From NCBI GenBank assembly GCA_017441005.1, contig JAFSAM010000001.1, positions 1 to 46,246 of the forward strand: DNA of 46,246 nt, in the 5' to 3' direction. The stretch is from Clostridia bacterium. GTDB lineage: Bacteria > Bacillota > Clostridia > Oscillospirales > CAG-272. The translations under genes and the position numbers were made by a program. The notes beneath the pieces are model-generated. The model made no database searches. It was given only the letters and a program-made list of their open reading frames with translations, and was not told the origin of the DNA. Positions 24,238-33,400 of the stretch are shown piece by piece (the stretch's first letter is position 1; each line of letters begins with the position of its first letter).

Positions 24238-24948
24238 ATGTTTGCAGTATACAAAAAAGAACTCCGTTCTTATTTTTCAACCCCGATCGGTTACATTTTC
24301 GTAGGTCTGTTCTTGGCTTTAAGCGGTGCTGTATTCTCAATGAATACCCTTCAAGCAAGAGAAGAAAGCAGCTCGGTAGACTTTTTCAGTCTTATGCTCA
24401 TTGCGTTTGTTGTAGTTCTTCCCCTTCTCACAATGAAGCTTTTTGCCGATGAGCGCAGATTAAAGACAGAACAGCTTTTGCTTACCGCTCCCATCAGCCT
24501 TTGGAGTCTGGTATTTGCAAAATTCCTTGCTGCTTACACCATCTTCTCGGTCACATTCCTTGCAAGCTGCTCAAACTTCTTCATACTGTTCGAGTACGGA
24601 GACAACATTGAGGGCGCTATCATATTGGGTAACATCATCAGTATCCTTCTTATAGGTGCGGCCTTTATTGCAATCGGTGTGTTTGTTTCGTCCCTTACCG
24701 AAAACCAGCTGGTTGCCGCAATCGGTACTATGGCGATCCTCTTGGTACTCCTCCTTATGGATACGATCAGCCAGTATATTACCATTAAATTTATTCGTGT
24801 TACTGTAAAATGGTTCTCCATTTTCACCAGAAACACTGATTTCTCCTACGGAATATTCAATTTCAGTGCTTTGGTTTATTACGCATCCGTTGCATTCATA
24901 TTTTTGTTCCTCACAGTGCGTTTGTTCGAAAAACGCCGTTGGGACTGA
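24238..24948 (+). CDS. ABC-2 permease (GldF-like)
   Basis: 236 residues with six predicted membrane helices, starting with the short cytoplasmic helix FAVYKKELRSYFSTPIGYIF that opens ABC-2 permeases of the GldF/NosY type. MKLFADERRLKTEQLLLTAPISL is a typical cytoplasmic loop between helices 2 and 3. It would pair with the ATPase just upstream; the start has an AAGGAG site inside the end of the ATPase gene. Single-permease cassettes of this type are thought to work as dimers. Confidence 0.9.
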   Translation: MFAVYKKELRSYFSTPIGYIFVGLFLALSGAVFSMNTLQAREESSSVDFFSLMLIAFVVVLPLLTMKLFADERRLKTEQLLLTAPISLWSLVFAKFLAAYTIFSVTFLASCSNFFILFEYGDNIEGAIILGNIISILLIGAAFIAIGVFVSSLTENQLVAAIGTMAILLVLLLMDTISQYITIKFIRVTVKWFSIFTRNTDFSYGIFNFSALVYYASVAFIFLFLTVRLFEKRRWD

Positions 24949-24976
24949 TCTGTTTTGAAAGTGAGGAAAATATAAT

Positions 24977-26491
24977 ATGGAAAAGAAATCATTTTTCAAT
25001 AAAAAGAAGCTTAAATACGGCGGCACGTCGATCGTATTTACCTGCATTATCATTGCTGCTGTAATTGTATTCAACGTGCTTTTCACTAAGGTTGCCGACA
25101 ATAACGCCTGGATAATAGATATGACGAGCAGTCAGCTTTTCACAATTTCAGACGCAACACACGAGGTTTTGAAGGACGTCGACGAAGAGATCGACATTAT
25201 CTTCTGTCAGCCCCTCGATACACTTTCCGCAAACTCAGCGCAAAACCTGATCTATCAGTGCGCCTTGGAATACGCAAGAGAGTTTGACAACGTCAGAATA
25301 AGAGAGCTTGACATCCTTGAAAAGCCACAGGAAGCCAAGAAATACGAATCAAGCTCCACATCCAAACTTAAAACAACACACGTTATCGTCGCGAGTCACA
25401 ATGATCCCACAAGAAACAGAGTATTTACCTACGAATCATTCTTCGCTGTCAGCGAATCGACACAGGAGGTAGCTGCTTTTGACGGTGAGCTCAGATTCAC
25501 AACGGCCATTCTTCAGCTTCTTTCCGACAAGCCCATCGCCTACTTCTCCATTAATCACGGAGAGGCAACGGGAAGTGAATCTGCAAGACCCGACCTTTGG
25601 ACTCTTTTCGAAACCGCAGGATATGAAGTAAAGACGATCGACCTTTCAAAAGAGGATTTTGATGCAGAGGCTCAGGTTCTTGTAATAAGCGATCCTCAAA
25701 CCGACTTTATCGGTTATAACCCCAACTCCCCCGACGCTGTAAACGAGATCGCCAAGATAGACAAATTTCTCGATAACTTAGGAAACCTTATGGTATTCGT
25801 CGATCCCTCCACTCCCGAACTTCCCGAGCTTGAAGGCTTGCTTGAGGAATGGGGAATCAGACTCGAAAAGGGTGTCATCAAAGATACGACGGAGGGATAC
25901 GACAGAGACGGTCTTCTCCTTAGTGCAGATTATCCCACCGATACCGTAGGCTCAGGTCTTCATTCAGAGCTTAGAAAATACAATACCGTTCCCAAGACCT
26001 TCGTGAACTACGCAAGACCCATTACAGTTCTCTGGGACGTCGACGGCTCTAATATGACAGACTCCGTATCCAAAAGGGATGCATCGGCTGTATTGACAGC
26101 AAGCTCAACTGCAACCGCTTATTCCACGGATAACGAAACCACACTTGAGCTTAATGGAACTCTTAACCTTATGACCATCTCTCGCGAACTCCAGTATATC
26201 AATGATCAGCCTCATTACTCATACGTTTTGGTTACCGGATCCACCGACTTTGCTCTCGACGATTATCTGCACAGCAAATCGTACGCAAACAGCGATATCC
26301 TCTATTCCGCAATGCGTTTTATGGGTAAAGAGACCGTACCCACAAACATTAACCACAAAGAATTCACAAATGAATCTCTCACAATCACAACCAAAGCGGC
26401 AAACAACTGGACACTCTTCATCTCTGTAGTAGTCCCCTCCATCGTGTTGTGTATCGGTCTTGTGATCCAGATAAGGAGAAGACATTTATGA
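24977..26491 (+). CDS. GldG family ABC transporter auxiliary protein
   Basis: 504 residues of the GldG / ABC_transp_aux family. One membrane helix near the N-terminus (about 18-38) anchors a large extracytoplasmic domain, and a second helix (about 480-500) ends the protein just before a short basic tail. The domain begins with NAWIIDMTSSQLFTISDAT and holds AYFSINHGEATGSE and LVISDPQTDF, which fits the family's glutamine amidotransferase-like fold. In Bacteroidota GldG is essential for gliding and works with GldA and GldF; in Clostridia the role is unknown. The stop overlaps the start of the next gene by 4 bp (ATGA). Confidence 0.88.
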   Translation: MEKKSFFNKKKLKYGGTSIVFTCIIIAAVIVFNVLFTKVADNNAWIIDMTSSQLFTISDATHEVLKDVDEEIDIIFCQPLDTLSANSAQNLIYQCALEYAREFDNVRIRELDILEKPQEAKKYESSSTSKLKTTHVIVASHNDPTRNRVFTYESFFAVSESTQEVAAFDGELRFTTAILQLLSDKPIAYFSINHGEATGSESARPDLWTLFETAGYEVKTIDLSKEDFDAEAQVLVISDPQTDFIGYNPNSPDAVNEIAKIDKFLDNLGNLMVFVDPSTPELPELEGLLEEWGIRLEKGVIKDTTEGYDRDGLLLSADYPTDTVGSGLHSELRKYNTVPKTFVNYARPITVLWDVDGSNMTDSVSKRDASAVLTASSTATAYSTDNETTLELNGTLNLMTISRELQYINDQPHYSYVLVTGSTDFALDDYLHSKSYANSDILYSAMRFMGKETVPTNINHKEFTNESLTITTKAANNWTLFISVVVPSIVLCIGLVIQIRRRHL

Positions 26492-28131
26492 TAAAAAAAC
26501 AAATACGAAACATGATCATAGTTGTTGCGGCACTGCTTGTTGTGCTCTGTCTCTACGTCTATTTGATCAACCCCGTTTTTATCGAGGATGATCCTGCAGA
26601 AGGCACTTCGGAAGACGCAACACAAGAGGAAAAGCACGGCGCTTTATATAATATCCTTATTCAGCCGTGGGTAGACGCCTTTACGTTTGATAACAATTCC
26701 TCGGATAAGGAAAAAATTGAGTTGCTTGAAGGAGAAACGTTTGCCTCTGCCTCCACTATCCTTATGTTTGACCAAGTTCCCAGAGCAAACATCCAGTCGA
26801 TCGAGGTATTCAACTCATACGGCAGCTACAAATTCTTCTACGACAGCGAAAAAGAAGATTTCTTCATTGAAGGATATCTCAATGCTCCCTACAGCAAAGA
26901 GATGATCTCTGCACTCGTAACAAATGCCGGATTCCCTGTTACTATGCGCCGAGTTGCCACAAACGTCGAAGACCTCAGTGAATACGGGCTTGCAGAATCA
27001 GACAATCCCGCCTATTATATACTGACCGCCCGCACAGGCGAAACCTACAAGGTATACATCGGAGATATGATCGCAACCGGTGCCGGCTTCTACACCAAAT
27101 ATGCCGAAAGAGATGCTGTTTATATTACTGAAGCATCCATCTCACAGACGCTTTTAGGTCCTGTAGAAAACCTGATCACTCCTATGATGTTTATTCCGAC
27201 AACTCAGTCCGATTACTTCCTCGTCAAAGACTTTCTGATCATCAAAGACGGAAAACGTTTTGTCGAGGTAACGTCAAAAACGACGCCCGCCAAGGACAAC
27301 AACGGTAATGAATACGAAGAATTTGTAGACTATATGATGGTATATCCCGAGGGCTATCAGGTTTCGGAAAATTATGACCACACGCTTCAGGGCTTTATGG
27401 AATGCTACGGAAACAGGGTCCTGGAGCTTGGAAAAGACGATGAGTTATTCACAGACGAGCTTCTCGAAAAATACAATCTTCTCGAGCCAAAGTATCAGCT
27501 TCTCTTCAAGCACAACGGAATCGAAAACATTATCGCCATAAGCGAGAAAACGGAAGACGGAAGATATTACGCCTTTTCCCTTCTTTTCAATCTTATATGC
27601 GATGTCCCGGAGGAGCTTTTCGCATTCCTCGAATGGGATCTTCTCAACTATGTAAACAAGCCCCTCCTACAGTATAACATCAACGATATTTCAAGCATAA
27701 CCGTTACCTCAAAGGATTTTGATGAAACCTTCATCCTCTACGTTTCTGACGGTGCAACCACAACAAATCCGGTTACGGGCGCTACCACTACCGCAAAGAA
27801 TCTCGAGGTCAAGATGAAGAGCACGGGTGAATACGTCAAGAATCCAAGTGACTTCAGACAGTTCTATATGGGTATTCTTACAACGAATGCAGTAACCTAT
27901 GCCGACGTCGAAAGCGAGGAAGGTCTTGAATTACTCGCAACCTTAAAGATCATCACAAGAAGCGGTGACAAGTTCGAATACGCATTCTATCCCTACCATA
28001 CCCGCCGTTGCTTCTTCACACTCAACGGTACAGGTGAATTCTACGTGTTGAAGGATTCTGTAGAGAAGATCGTAAATGATGCGAAGAGAGTCACAAAGGG
28101 TGAGCCTGTCAGCTACCTTGACAAAAACTAA
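26488..28131 (+). CDS. DUF4340 family membrane-anchored protein
   Basis: 547 residues from the ATG at 26488, which overlaps the stop of the GldG-like gene (ATGA) and follows AAGGAG. An N-terminal helix (about 8-28) is the only membrane span; the rest is extracytoplasmic and contains two or more DUF4340-like repeats (for example FEVYNSYGSYKFF-like strands near 105 and YNINDISSITVTSKDF near 395). DUF4340 proteins commonly close GldA-GldF-GldG type cassettes, as here, and are thought to be part of that envelope complex. A terminator follows immediately. Confidence 0.85.
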   Translation: MIKKQIRNMIIVVAALLVVLCLYVYLINPVFIEDDPAEGTSEDATQEEKHGALYNILIQPWVDAFTFDNNSSDKEKIELLEGETFASASTILMFDQVPRANIQSIEVFNSYGSYKFFYDSEKEDFFIEGYLNAPYSKEMISALVTNAGFPVTMRRVATNVEDLSEYGLAESDNPAYYILTARTGETYKVYIGDMIATGAGFYTKYAERDAVYITEASISQTLLGPVENLITPMMFIPTTQSDYFLVKDFLIIKDGKRFVEVTSKTTPAKDNNGNEYEEFVDYMMVYPEGYQVSENYDHTLQGFMECYGNRVLELGKDDELFTDELLEKYNLLEPKYQLLFKHNGIENIIAISEKTEDGRYYAFSLLFNLICDVPEELFAFLEWDLLNYVNKPLLQYNINDISSITVTSKDFDETFILYVSDGATTTNPVTGATTTAKNLEVKMKSTGEYVKNPSDFRQFYMGILTTNAVTYADVESEEGLELLATLKIITRSGDKFEYAFYPYHTRRCFFTLNGTGEFYVLKDSVEKIVNDAKRVTKGEPVSYLDKN

Positions 28132-28145
28132 CTTATAATTTTTAT

Positions 28146-28181
28146 GGGATACAGACTTTTTTGAGTCTGTATCCTTTTTTT
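28146..28181 (+). terminator. Terminator of the ABC/GldG/DUF4340 operon
   Basis: GGATACAGACT pairs with AGTCTGTATCC around TTTTTG, followed by TTTTTTT. It separates the exporter cassette from the giant secreted protein. Confidence 0.9.
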
Positions 28182-28293
28182 ACATTTTGTGAAAAGACAA
28201 CAAAAAAACGGATCAATTTTTGCTATATTTTAAAAAACTGAGCAATATTTGTCTACAAGTGTGCAATATTTTTCTTGCTACTATTTTAGTGTT

Positions 28294-28320
28294 TTGATAG
28301 AATGATTATAAGGATATAAT
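28294..28320 (+). promoter_or_regulatory. Possible promoter of the 1652-aa gene
   Basis: TTGATA (28294-28299) and TATAAT (28315-28320) are separated by 15 bp, shorter than ideal. An alternative is TTGCTA (28275-28280) with TAGAAT (28298-28303) at 17 bp. One of the two is likely, as a terminator lies just upstream. Confidence 0.4.
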
Positions 28321-28351
28321 ATTATATATCTAAATAGGAGTGTGAAAAAGT

Positions 28352-31300
28352 ATGACAAAGAAAAGAATTTTCCTGTCACTGACGGCAATTCTGCTTGTAA
28401 CGGTATTACTCGCAGGAATCGTCGCGGCAGTAGTCGGAAAAAACACCACTGCAATTCTAAACAACATAGCAGGAGGTGACGACTATTCCTCAGAGCTTGA
28501 CCTGAACGGCGACGGTGTCGTAAACGTTCTTGACGCAATTCTTTCAATAAAGCAGGAAAACGATGATCCCGTTCCGCAAAGAAACTCTTTGATCTACAAC
28601 AAAGATGGCTCTTTCGGCGGTTCGCTGGCTGTTTCCCAGTACGGACAGGGCGCGCCATTGAACGGTAAGTACGACGTGTTGAACTCCGACTATTATACCG
28701 TAAACAACGATTGGTATAATATGACCTCGACCGAAGAGCGTATTATCTTCCCCGAGTTCAAGTCATATCAGCAGACAATGCAGGACACAAGCGGTATTGC
28801 TTGTCTTATGATGATTCTGAATTATATGGGAGAAGACGTACTGAATGAGTATACCGAGCTTGAGCTTGTAAAATTGTACGAAGAAGTAAACGAAACAACG
28901 GTTTACGGAAACGGCACGACCGAGGAAGGTCTTATCAAGCTGATCGAAGCATTGGATCTCGGCTATACGACAGACAACACAAGCATAGATTTTTCGGCAG
29001 CCGGTAATACAAACCTCGCTACTCTTTACGGCGCAACAAAGAGTATGTGTGTTGACAGCATTAAAGAAGGAAAATTCGTTCTCGTGAGATATCAGTCGCC
29101 TAACGGATACGGTTGGAAGCTTGTTGCAGGATACGATACACTTGGAAAGGTTAAGTCAAATGTAACCGGTGAAGAAAGCGATCCTTTTGGGAATGACGTA
29201 ATTATTTTCGCTGACCCGAACGACGGATTTGACCATCTTCAGGACGGTTTTAATACCGAAAGAGCCGTTGACTTTATAGTTTGGTTCAGAAATCTCGATT
29301 TCAATACCGGTACACAGCACGATAAATACAGCTACATAATCATTGACCCCAACCTGGATATTGAATTTGAATATGAGCCGGTAGACACGACCGTTAAGCA
29401 GACACTTTACGATATTCATTTGCCTCTTAACCCCGACGGTACCTACGGCGGAACAAGAGACAGTGCTCTTTACGGAACCATTAGTTCGGGTAATGGTTGG
29501 TGGAACCAAACCCACACCAACTACTACAAGATAAATGATTTCTACAATATGGACAGCGAAGGTTCGAGAATCTTGTTGCCGAATTATACTATATTACAGC
29601 AGACTATGGCTTCTTCTTGCGGTATTTGTGCTGTGGGCTCCATATTGAAGTATTACGGATATGATGAATCCTACTATGATCTGGAGCTTTCGTATTTGAA
29701 TTCTTACGAAAGTGTTACCGGCGAAACAGTAAAAGGTAAGGGATCGGATCCAATAGGGCACCAGTCCACATTGGAGCAGCTTGGATATCGAGCAAAAGGT
29801 TCATACTCAGCCAGATATGAAACGCCGGAATTTACATCTTATGAAAGCTATATGGCATTTTTACGTTCAAACCTTTCTGCCGGTAGACCTATTGCTGTAT
29901 CAACGGCGATGGGATCCGGACACTTTATAACGGTAATCGGACTTGATGACATGGGCACGGATTATATCTATGATGATGTTATAATTTGTGCAGACCCTTG
30001 CGATTATTGGGATAGTTATCAAGACGGTTATAATACGTATTCTGCATATAAATTCTATACTCAACATTCAAATATGAGTCTGAATAAATTCCATTCTTAC
30101 GTTGTTGTGTTTGACAACAACTTTGAGCAGGATGAAGCATTCTCCGTTTCCGAAACACTCACAAAAGCAAAGACAGGCGAATTGACCGGACTTAAAGTTT
30201 TGGTTGAAGGCTTGTTTGCAGGTGTTTCCGACGAAGGAAGCGGCGCTCCTCAGGAAATCATCCTCAAGGATAAAGATTCCGACAAGCTCATCGCGGTTCA
30301 GGGCGTTACCTACGGTAAATTCCCCGACTACGGCTATGAAAAGGGCGACCTCGTTCAGCTTTACGGTACTGTTGTATGCGAAAACTTTACAGACAACGGT
30401 CAGAACAAGATCTATCTTGAATTCGCAAACAACAATCCTTCTGATATTTCCAAGACCATCATTTCTCGCAACAACGAGATGAACTACACCTTTGAAGATG
30501 CAACTCATATCACAAGCTGGACGGAAATGAAGAGCTTCTTCAATGCAGAAACAATGGAGCCTTACACCTACGTAAGACTGACCGGTGATTTTTGGTGTAA
30601 CTCCTACGCGAAAGCGGGTGACGGCGTTCCCGTCTACCGTCTGACGATGAACGGAAGTGCAACAAGTGCTGCAAAGATGGCCCCCGACGGTGCAAGAAAC
30701 GTCACCTTCAGAAAGTCTATGATCGATGCAAACGTTCCTACCGCATTGACTTCATATTTTGAAAAGATCGTTATGAACGCTTCTTCTCCCGGAGGCCTTT
30801 CCAACAAAGACGATTGGAAGGACAGCCTTGATTTCTACGCTGTTGTTACTACGGTAAACAGCTCGTATTTCTACATTACTATCCTTGATTCCGATTGGCT
30901 GATGGGAAGTGATAAGACTATTGAAATCAAAGATGATTTCGACATAGTCGAAGAAGTTGCTTATGCATACTTCCGTCAGGGTACTCAGCTCCTCTACGAC
31001 CAGAACAGATACAGAAGCGAAAACTGGTCGCCCGAACAAGCAACCAAGCAGCAGATATTCTACACCGACTGCAGCTCGTTCGTTAACAACGTTTACTACG
31101 AAGCATTTGGTGTAAATATCCTCGGCGTACCGCTTCAGGAAAAGAGCTGTAATACTGCTAACTACACAGCTTACGCAAAAGAAAATATCGGTGTTAAGGC
31201 AGACGTAATTGGATACTGGATGGCTACCGATTATACGACTTCTGAGGAAAAGACTGCGGCATTGACTGAAATCTACAACAGCTTACAGCCCGGTGATATT

Positions 31301-33310
31301 CTTACCTACCGTCACGGTGGAACAAGCGAAGCTTCGGGACACTCAATGCTTTATATGGGCAACGGTTTGTTCCTCCACAGTACCGGTAAATCCGAAACAC
31401 CTAATTCCACAACACCTACCAGCGCATACAACAAAGACAGATGCGACTTTAACGAAAAGGTTCAGGGTTCTGTACAGAGATTGTTCGCATACGAATTGTT
31501 TGAAAATACATCAAGCTCCAGATACCTTATGAAGAATGACAGTTCTGACGTAATCCGCAGTATTTCTATCATTCGTCCTTTGGCAAACAACCTTACTCCC
31601 ACGGAAAAGACAGTTAACCGTATGAAGATAGCAGGACTTAACGTAGACAAGACAGTTCACCCCGGACTCAGCGTATCCGTTGTTCCCGGCGGTGAAATCA
31701 CCTACAAGGTCAGCATCCAGAACCATTCGGCTAACTCCTACACAGACGTTGAATTTAAAGATATCCTTTCTAACAATTTGACCTTCGTTTCAAGCAACAA
31801 GAATTTGACAGTAAACGGACAGACCGTATCTATGAAATTCAATATCGGTCCGCTTGAGACGATCGACATCATCTGGACCGCAAAGGTTAACGAAAATACT
31901 CCCACAGGCGCACTTATTGAAAGCAAAAACACCACAGTCGGCGGTATGACAATATTCGAAACAGTAAATACCGTAGGTTCATTTACAGATGAACAGCTTA
32001 AAGCGGTAGCAGACAAAGCAATCGAATACGCAACAGCCGCAAAGACCTACAGCGATCCTTTGACCCTTGCAAAAGCTATTCACAAGGATGCTTTGGGAAT
32101 CGACATCTTCGGTGTCGGCTCGTCCGCTGCCCTCTTTAACGAGCTCTTCCTCGAAAACGGAACGATCTTCTCCTTGAATAAAGAAGGCGCTCTCGCCGAA
32201 ATGGTTGTTCCGAGACTTTACAACTGTACAAAGATCTCATCGTATGATGACGTTGTACCGATCTACTTCGAACACAACTTTATGCTCGGCGACCTTATCT
32301 TCTGTAACTGGGAATCAAACTACAGACTCTTCATCTACGTTGGAAACGGCCAGCTCGTAACTGTTGACAACACAGCAACAACGGCAACACTCGTTGAAAA
32401 CGGCGCTGAAGGACACATATTCGTAAGCGGTTCAACACACATCTACCGTCTTGACACAGTCTTGGCTAAGGTTCGTGCTTATGAAAAGGCAGTTGTACTC
32501 CGTCCCTCGATCTCATCCTCTCTCTTAAATCCCGTAGACGATACTATGTCCGTATCCGAGGTGCTTTCGGGCACCTCTACGGGAGACTTGGCAGGCAAAC
32601 TCGTTACGGTTGAAGGCTTGTTCGCAGGCGTTTCCGACGAGGGTGCCGGATACACCAAAGAGATGATCCTCAAAGACGTAAACAGCGATAAGTTAATCGC
32701 TGTTCAGGGTATCCCCTACGGCACACATCCTGATTACGGCTACGCTAAAGGCGATTTGGTACAGCTCTGCGGAAGAGTTGTTGAAAGAAACTTCAGCGCA
32801 GGCGACAGAGAAACAAAAGTATTCCTTCAGTTTGCTGAAGGCTACAACCCCGATAACATAAGTGACACTATAGTATCAAGCGGAAACGCAATCACATATT
32901 CTTTTAACAACGTTACAACAATTGAATCCTGGGATGATATGAAGGCGCTTTTCAATCCCAATACTCTTGAGGCATACACCTACGTTAGATTTAAGGGAGA
33001 TATGTGGTTCAATACCTACACACCAAGCTCCGAAAACATCTCAATCTTAAGATTCCACATGAATTCTGCCGCTTCCAGTTTAAGTACAATGAAGCCCGAC
33101 GGCACGAGAGCACTCGGAATGAGAGAAAATATGTTGGCGGCAAATGCCCCCGATGCATGGACAAAGTATTTTAAAGACGTAGTCGATAAAACAGGTTATC
33201 CCGGCACAAAGGGCACATTCGATTTCTATGCTGTAGTCACCTCCACAAACGGTGTAAACTATCAGATCACCATTCTTGAAAACGATTGGTTACTTGAATA
33301 CAGCGAATAA
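28352..33310 (+). CDS. Giant secreted protein: half-dockerin, paired C39-like, NlpC/P60-like and OB-like domains
   Basis: 1652 residues, exported by an N-terminal signal segment (1-28). In order: a single dockerin-like calcium loop DLNGDGVVNVLDAI (Asp50, Asn52, Asp54, Asn58, Asp61); a C39-like papain-fold domain (about 90-350) with Ser147 where the nucleophile should be; a second C39-like domain (about 370-595) with intact Cys423, His524 and Asp548; a repeat domain A (597-855); an NlpC/P60-like domain with DCSSF (Cys907), His997 and His1009; a DUF11-like beta domain (about 1112-1180); a second NlpC-like domain where these three positions are Pro1236, Arg1325 and Thr1337; and repeat domain B (1400-1652). 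Domains A and B share VEGLFAGVSDEG and GDLVQL and look like OB-type folds. Likely a cell-surface or secreted peptidase/hydrolase. AGGAG precedes the ATG. Its own terminator follows. Confidence 0.85.
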   Translation: MTKKRIFLSLTAILLVTVLLAGIVAAVVGKNTTAILNNIAGGDDYSSELDLNGDGVVNVLDAILSIKQENDDPVPQRNSLIYNKDGSFGGSLAVSQYGQGAPLNGKYDVLNSDYYTVNNDWYNMTSTEERIIFPEFKSYQQTMQDTSGIACLMMILNYMGEDVLNEYTELELVKLYEEVNETTVYGNGTTEEGLIKLIEALDLGYTTDNTSIDFSAAGNTNLATLYGATKSMCVDSIKEGKFVLVRYQSPNGYGWKLVAGYDTLGKVKSNVTGEESDPFGNDVIIFADPNDGFDHLQDGFNTERAVDFIVWFRNLDFNTGTQHDKYSYIIIDPNLDIEFEYEPVDTTVKQTLYDIHLPLNPDGTYGGTRDSALYGTISSGNGWWNQTHTNYYKINDFYNMDSEGSRILLPNYTILQQTMASSCGICAVGSILKYYGYDESYYDLELSYLNSYESVTGETVKGKGSDPIGHQSTLEQLGYRAKGSYSARYETPEFTSYESYMAFLRSNLSAGRPIAVSTAMGSGHFITVIGLDDMGTDYIYDDVIICADPCDYWDSYQDGYNTYSAYKFYTQHSNMSLNKFHSYVVVFDNNFEQDEAFSVSETLTKAKTGELTGLKVLVEGLFAGVSDEGSGAPQEIILKDKDSDKLIAVQGVTYGKFPDYGYEKGDLVQLYGTVVCENFTDNGQNKIYLEFANNNPSDISKTIISRNNEMNYTFEDATHITSWTEMKSFFNAETMEPYTYVRLTGDFWCNSYAKAGDGVPVYRLTMNGSATSAAKMAPDGARNVTFRKSMIDANVPTALTSYFEKIVMNASSPGGLSNKDDWKDSLDFYAVVTTVNSSYFYITILDSDWLMGSDKTIEIKDDFDIVEEVAYAYFRQGTQLLYDQNRYRSENWSPEQATKQQIFYTDCSSFVNNVYYEAFGVNILGVPLQEKSCNTANYTAYAKENIGVKADVIGYWMATDYTTSEEKTAALTEIYNSLQPGDILTYRHGGTSEASGHSMLYMGNGLFLHSTGKSETPNSTTPTSAYNKDRCDFNEKVQGSVQRLFAYELFENTSSSRYLMKNDSSDVIRSISIIRPLANNLTPTEKTVNRMKIAGLNVDKTVHPGLSVSVVPGGEITYKVSIQNHSANSYTDVEFKDILSNNLTFVSSNKNLTVNGQTVSMKFNIGPLETIDIIWTAKVNENTPTGALIESKNTTVGGMTIFETVNTVGSFTDEQLKAVADKAIEYATAAKTYSDPLTLAKAIHKDALGIDIFGVGSSAALFNELFLENGTIFSLNKEGALAEMVVPRLYNCTKISSYDDVVPIYFEHNFMLGDLIFCNWESNYRLFIYVGNGQLVTVDNTATTATLVENGAEGHIFVSGSTHIYRLDTVLAKVRAYEKAVVLRPSISSSLLNPVDDTMSVSEVLSGTSTGDLAGKLVTVEGLFAGVSDEGAGYTKEMILKDVNSDKLIAVQGIPYGTHPDYGYAKGDLVQLCGRVVERNFSAGDRETKVFLQFAEGYNPDNISDTIVSSGNAITYSFNNVTTIESWDDMKALFNPNTLEAYTYVRFKGDMWFNTYTPSSENISILRFHMNSAASSLSTMKPDGTRALGMRENMLAANAPDAWTKYFKDVVDKTGYPGTKGTFDFYAVVTSTNGVNYQITILENDWLLEYSE

Positions 33311-33318
33311 AAATTAAT

Positions 33319-33352
33319 ATGGGATAGAGTCAAAAGCTCTATCCCATATTAT
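33319..33352 (+). terminator. Terminator of the 1652-aa gene
   Basis: ATGGGATAGAG(T) pairs with (A)GCTCTATCCCAT around a short loop, followed by ATTATTTTATT. It lies 9 bp after the stop. Confidence 0.8.
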
Positions 33353-33360
33353 TTTATTAA

Positions 33361-33398
33361 AAAACCTTACGGCATTTTTGTTCTGCCGTAAGGTTTTT
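33361..33398. terminator. Bidirectional terminator, mainly for cotH
   Basis: AAAACCTTACGGCA pairs with TGCCGTAAGGTTTT around TTTTTGTTC. T-runs follow on both strands. On the minus strand it ends the VTC-DUF4956-CotH transcript; on the plus strand it backs up the preceding terminator. Confidence 0.9.
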
Positions 33399-33400
33399 TG

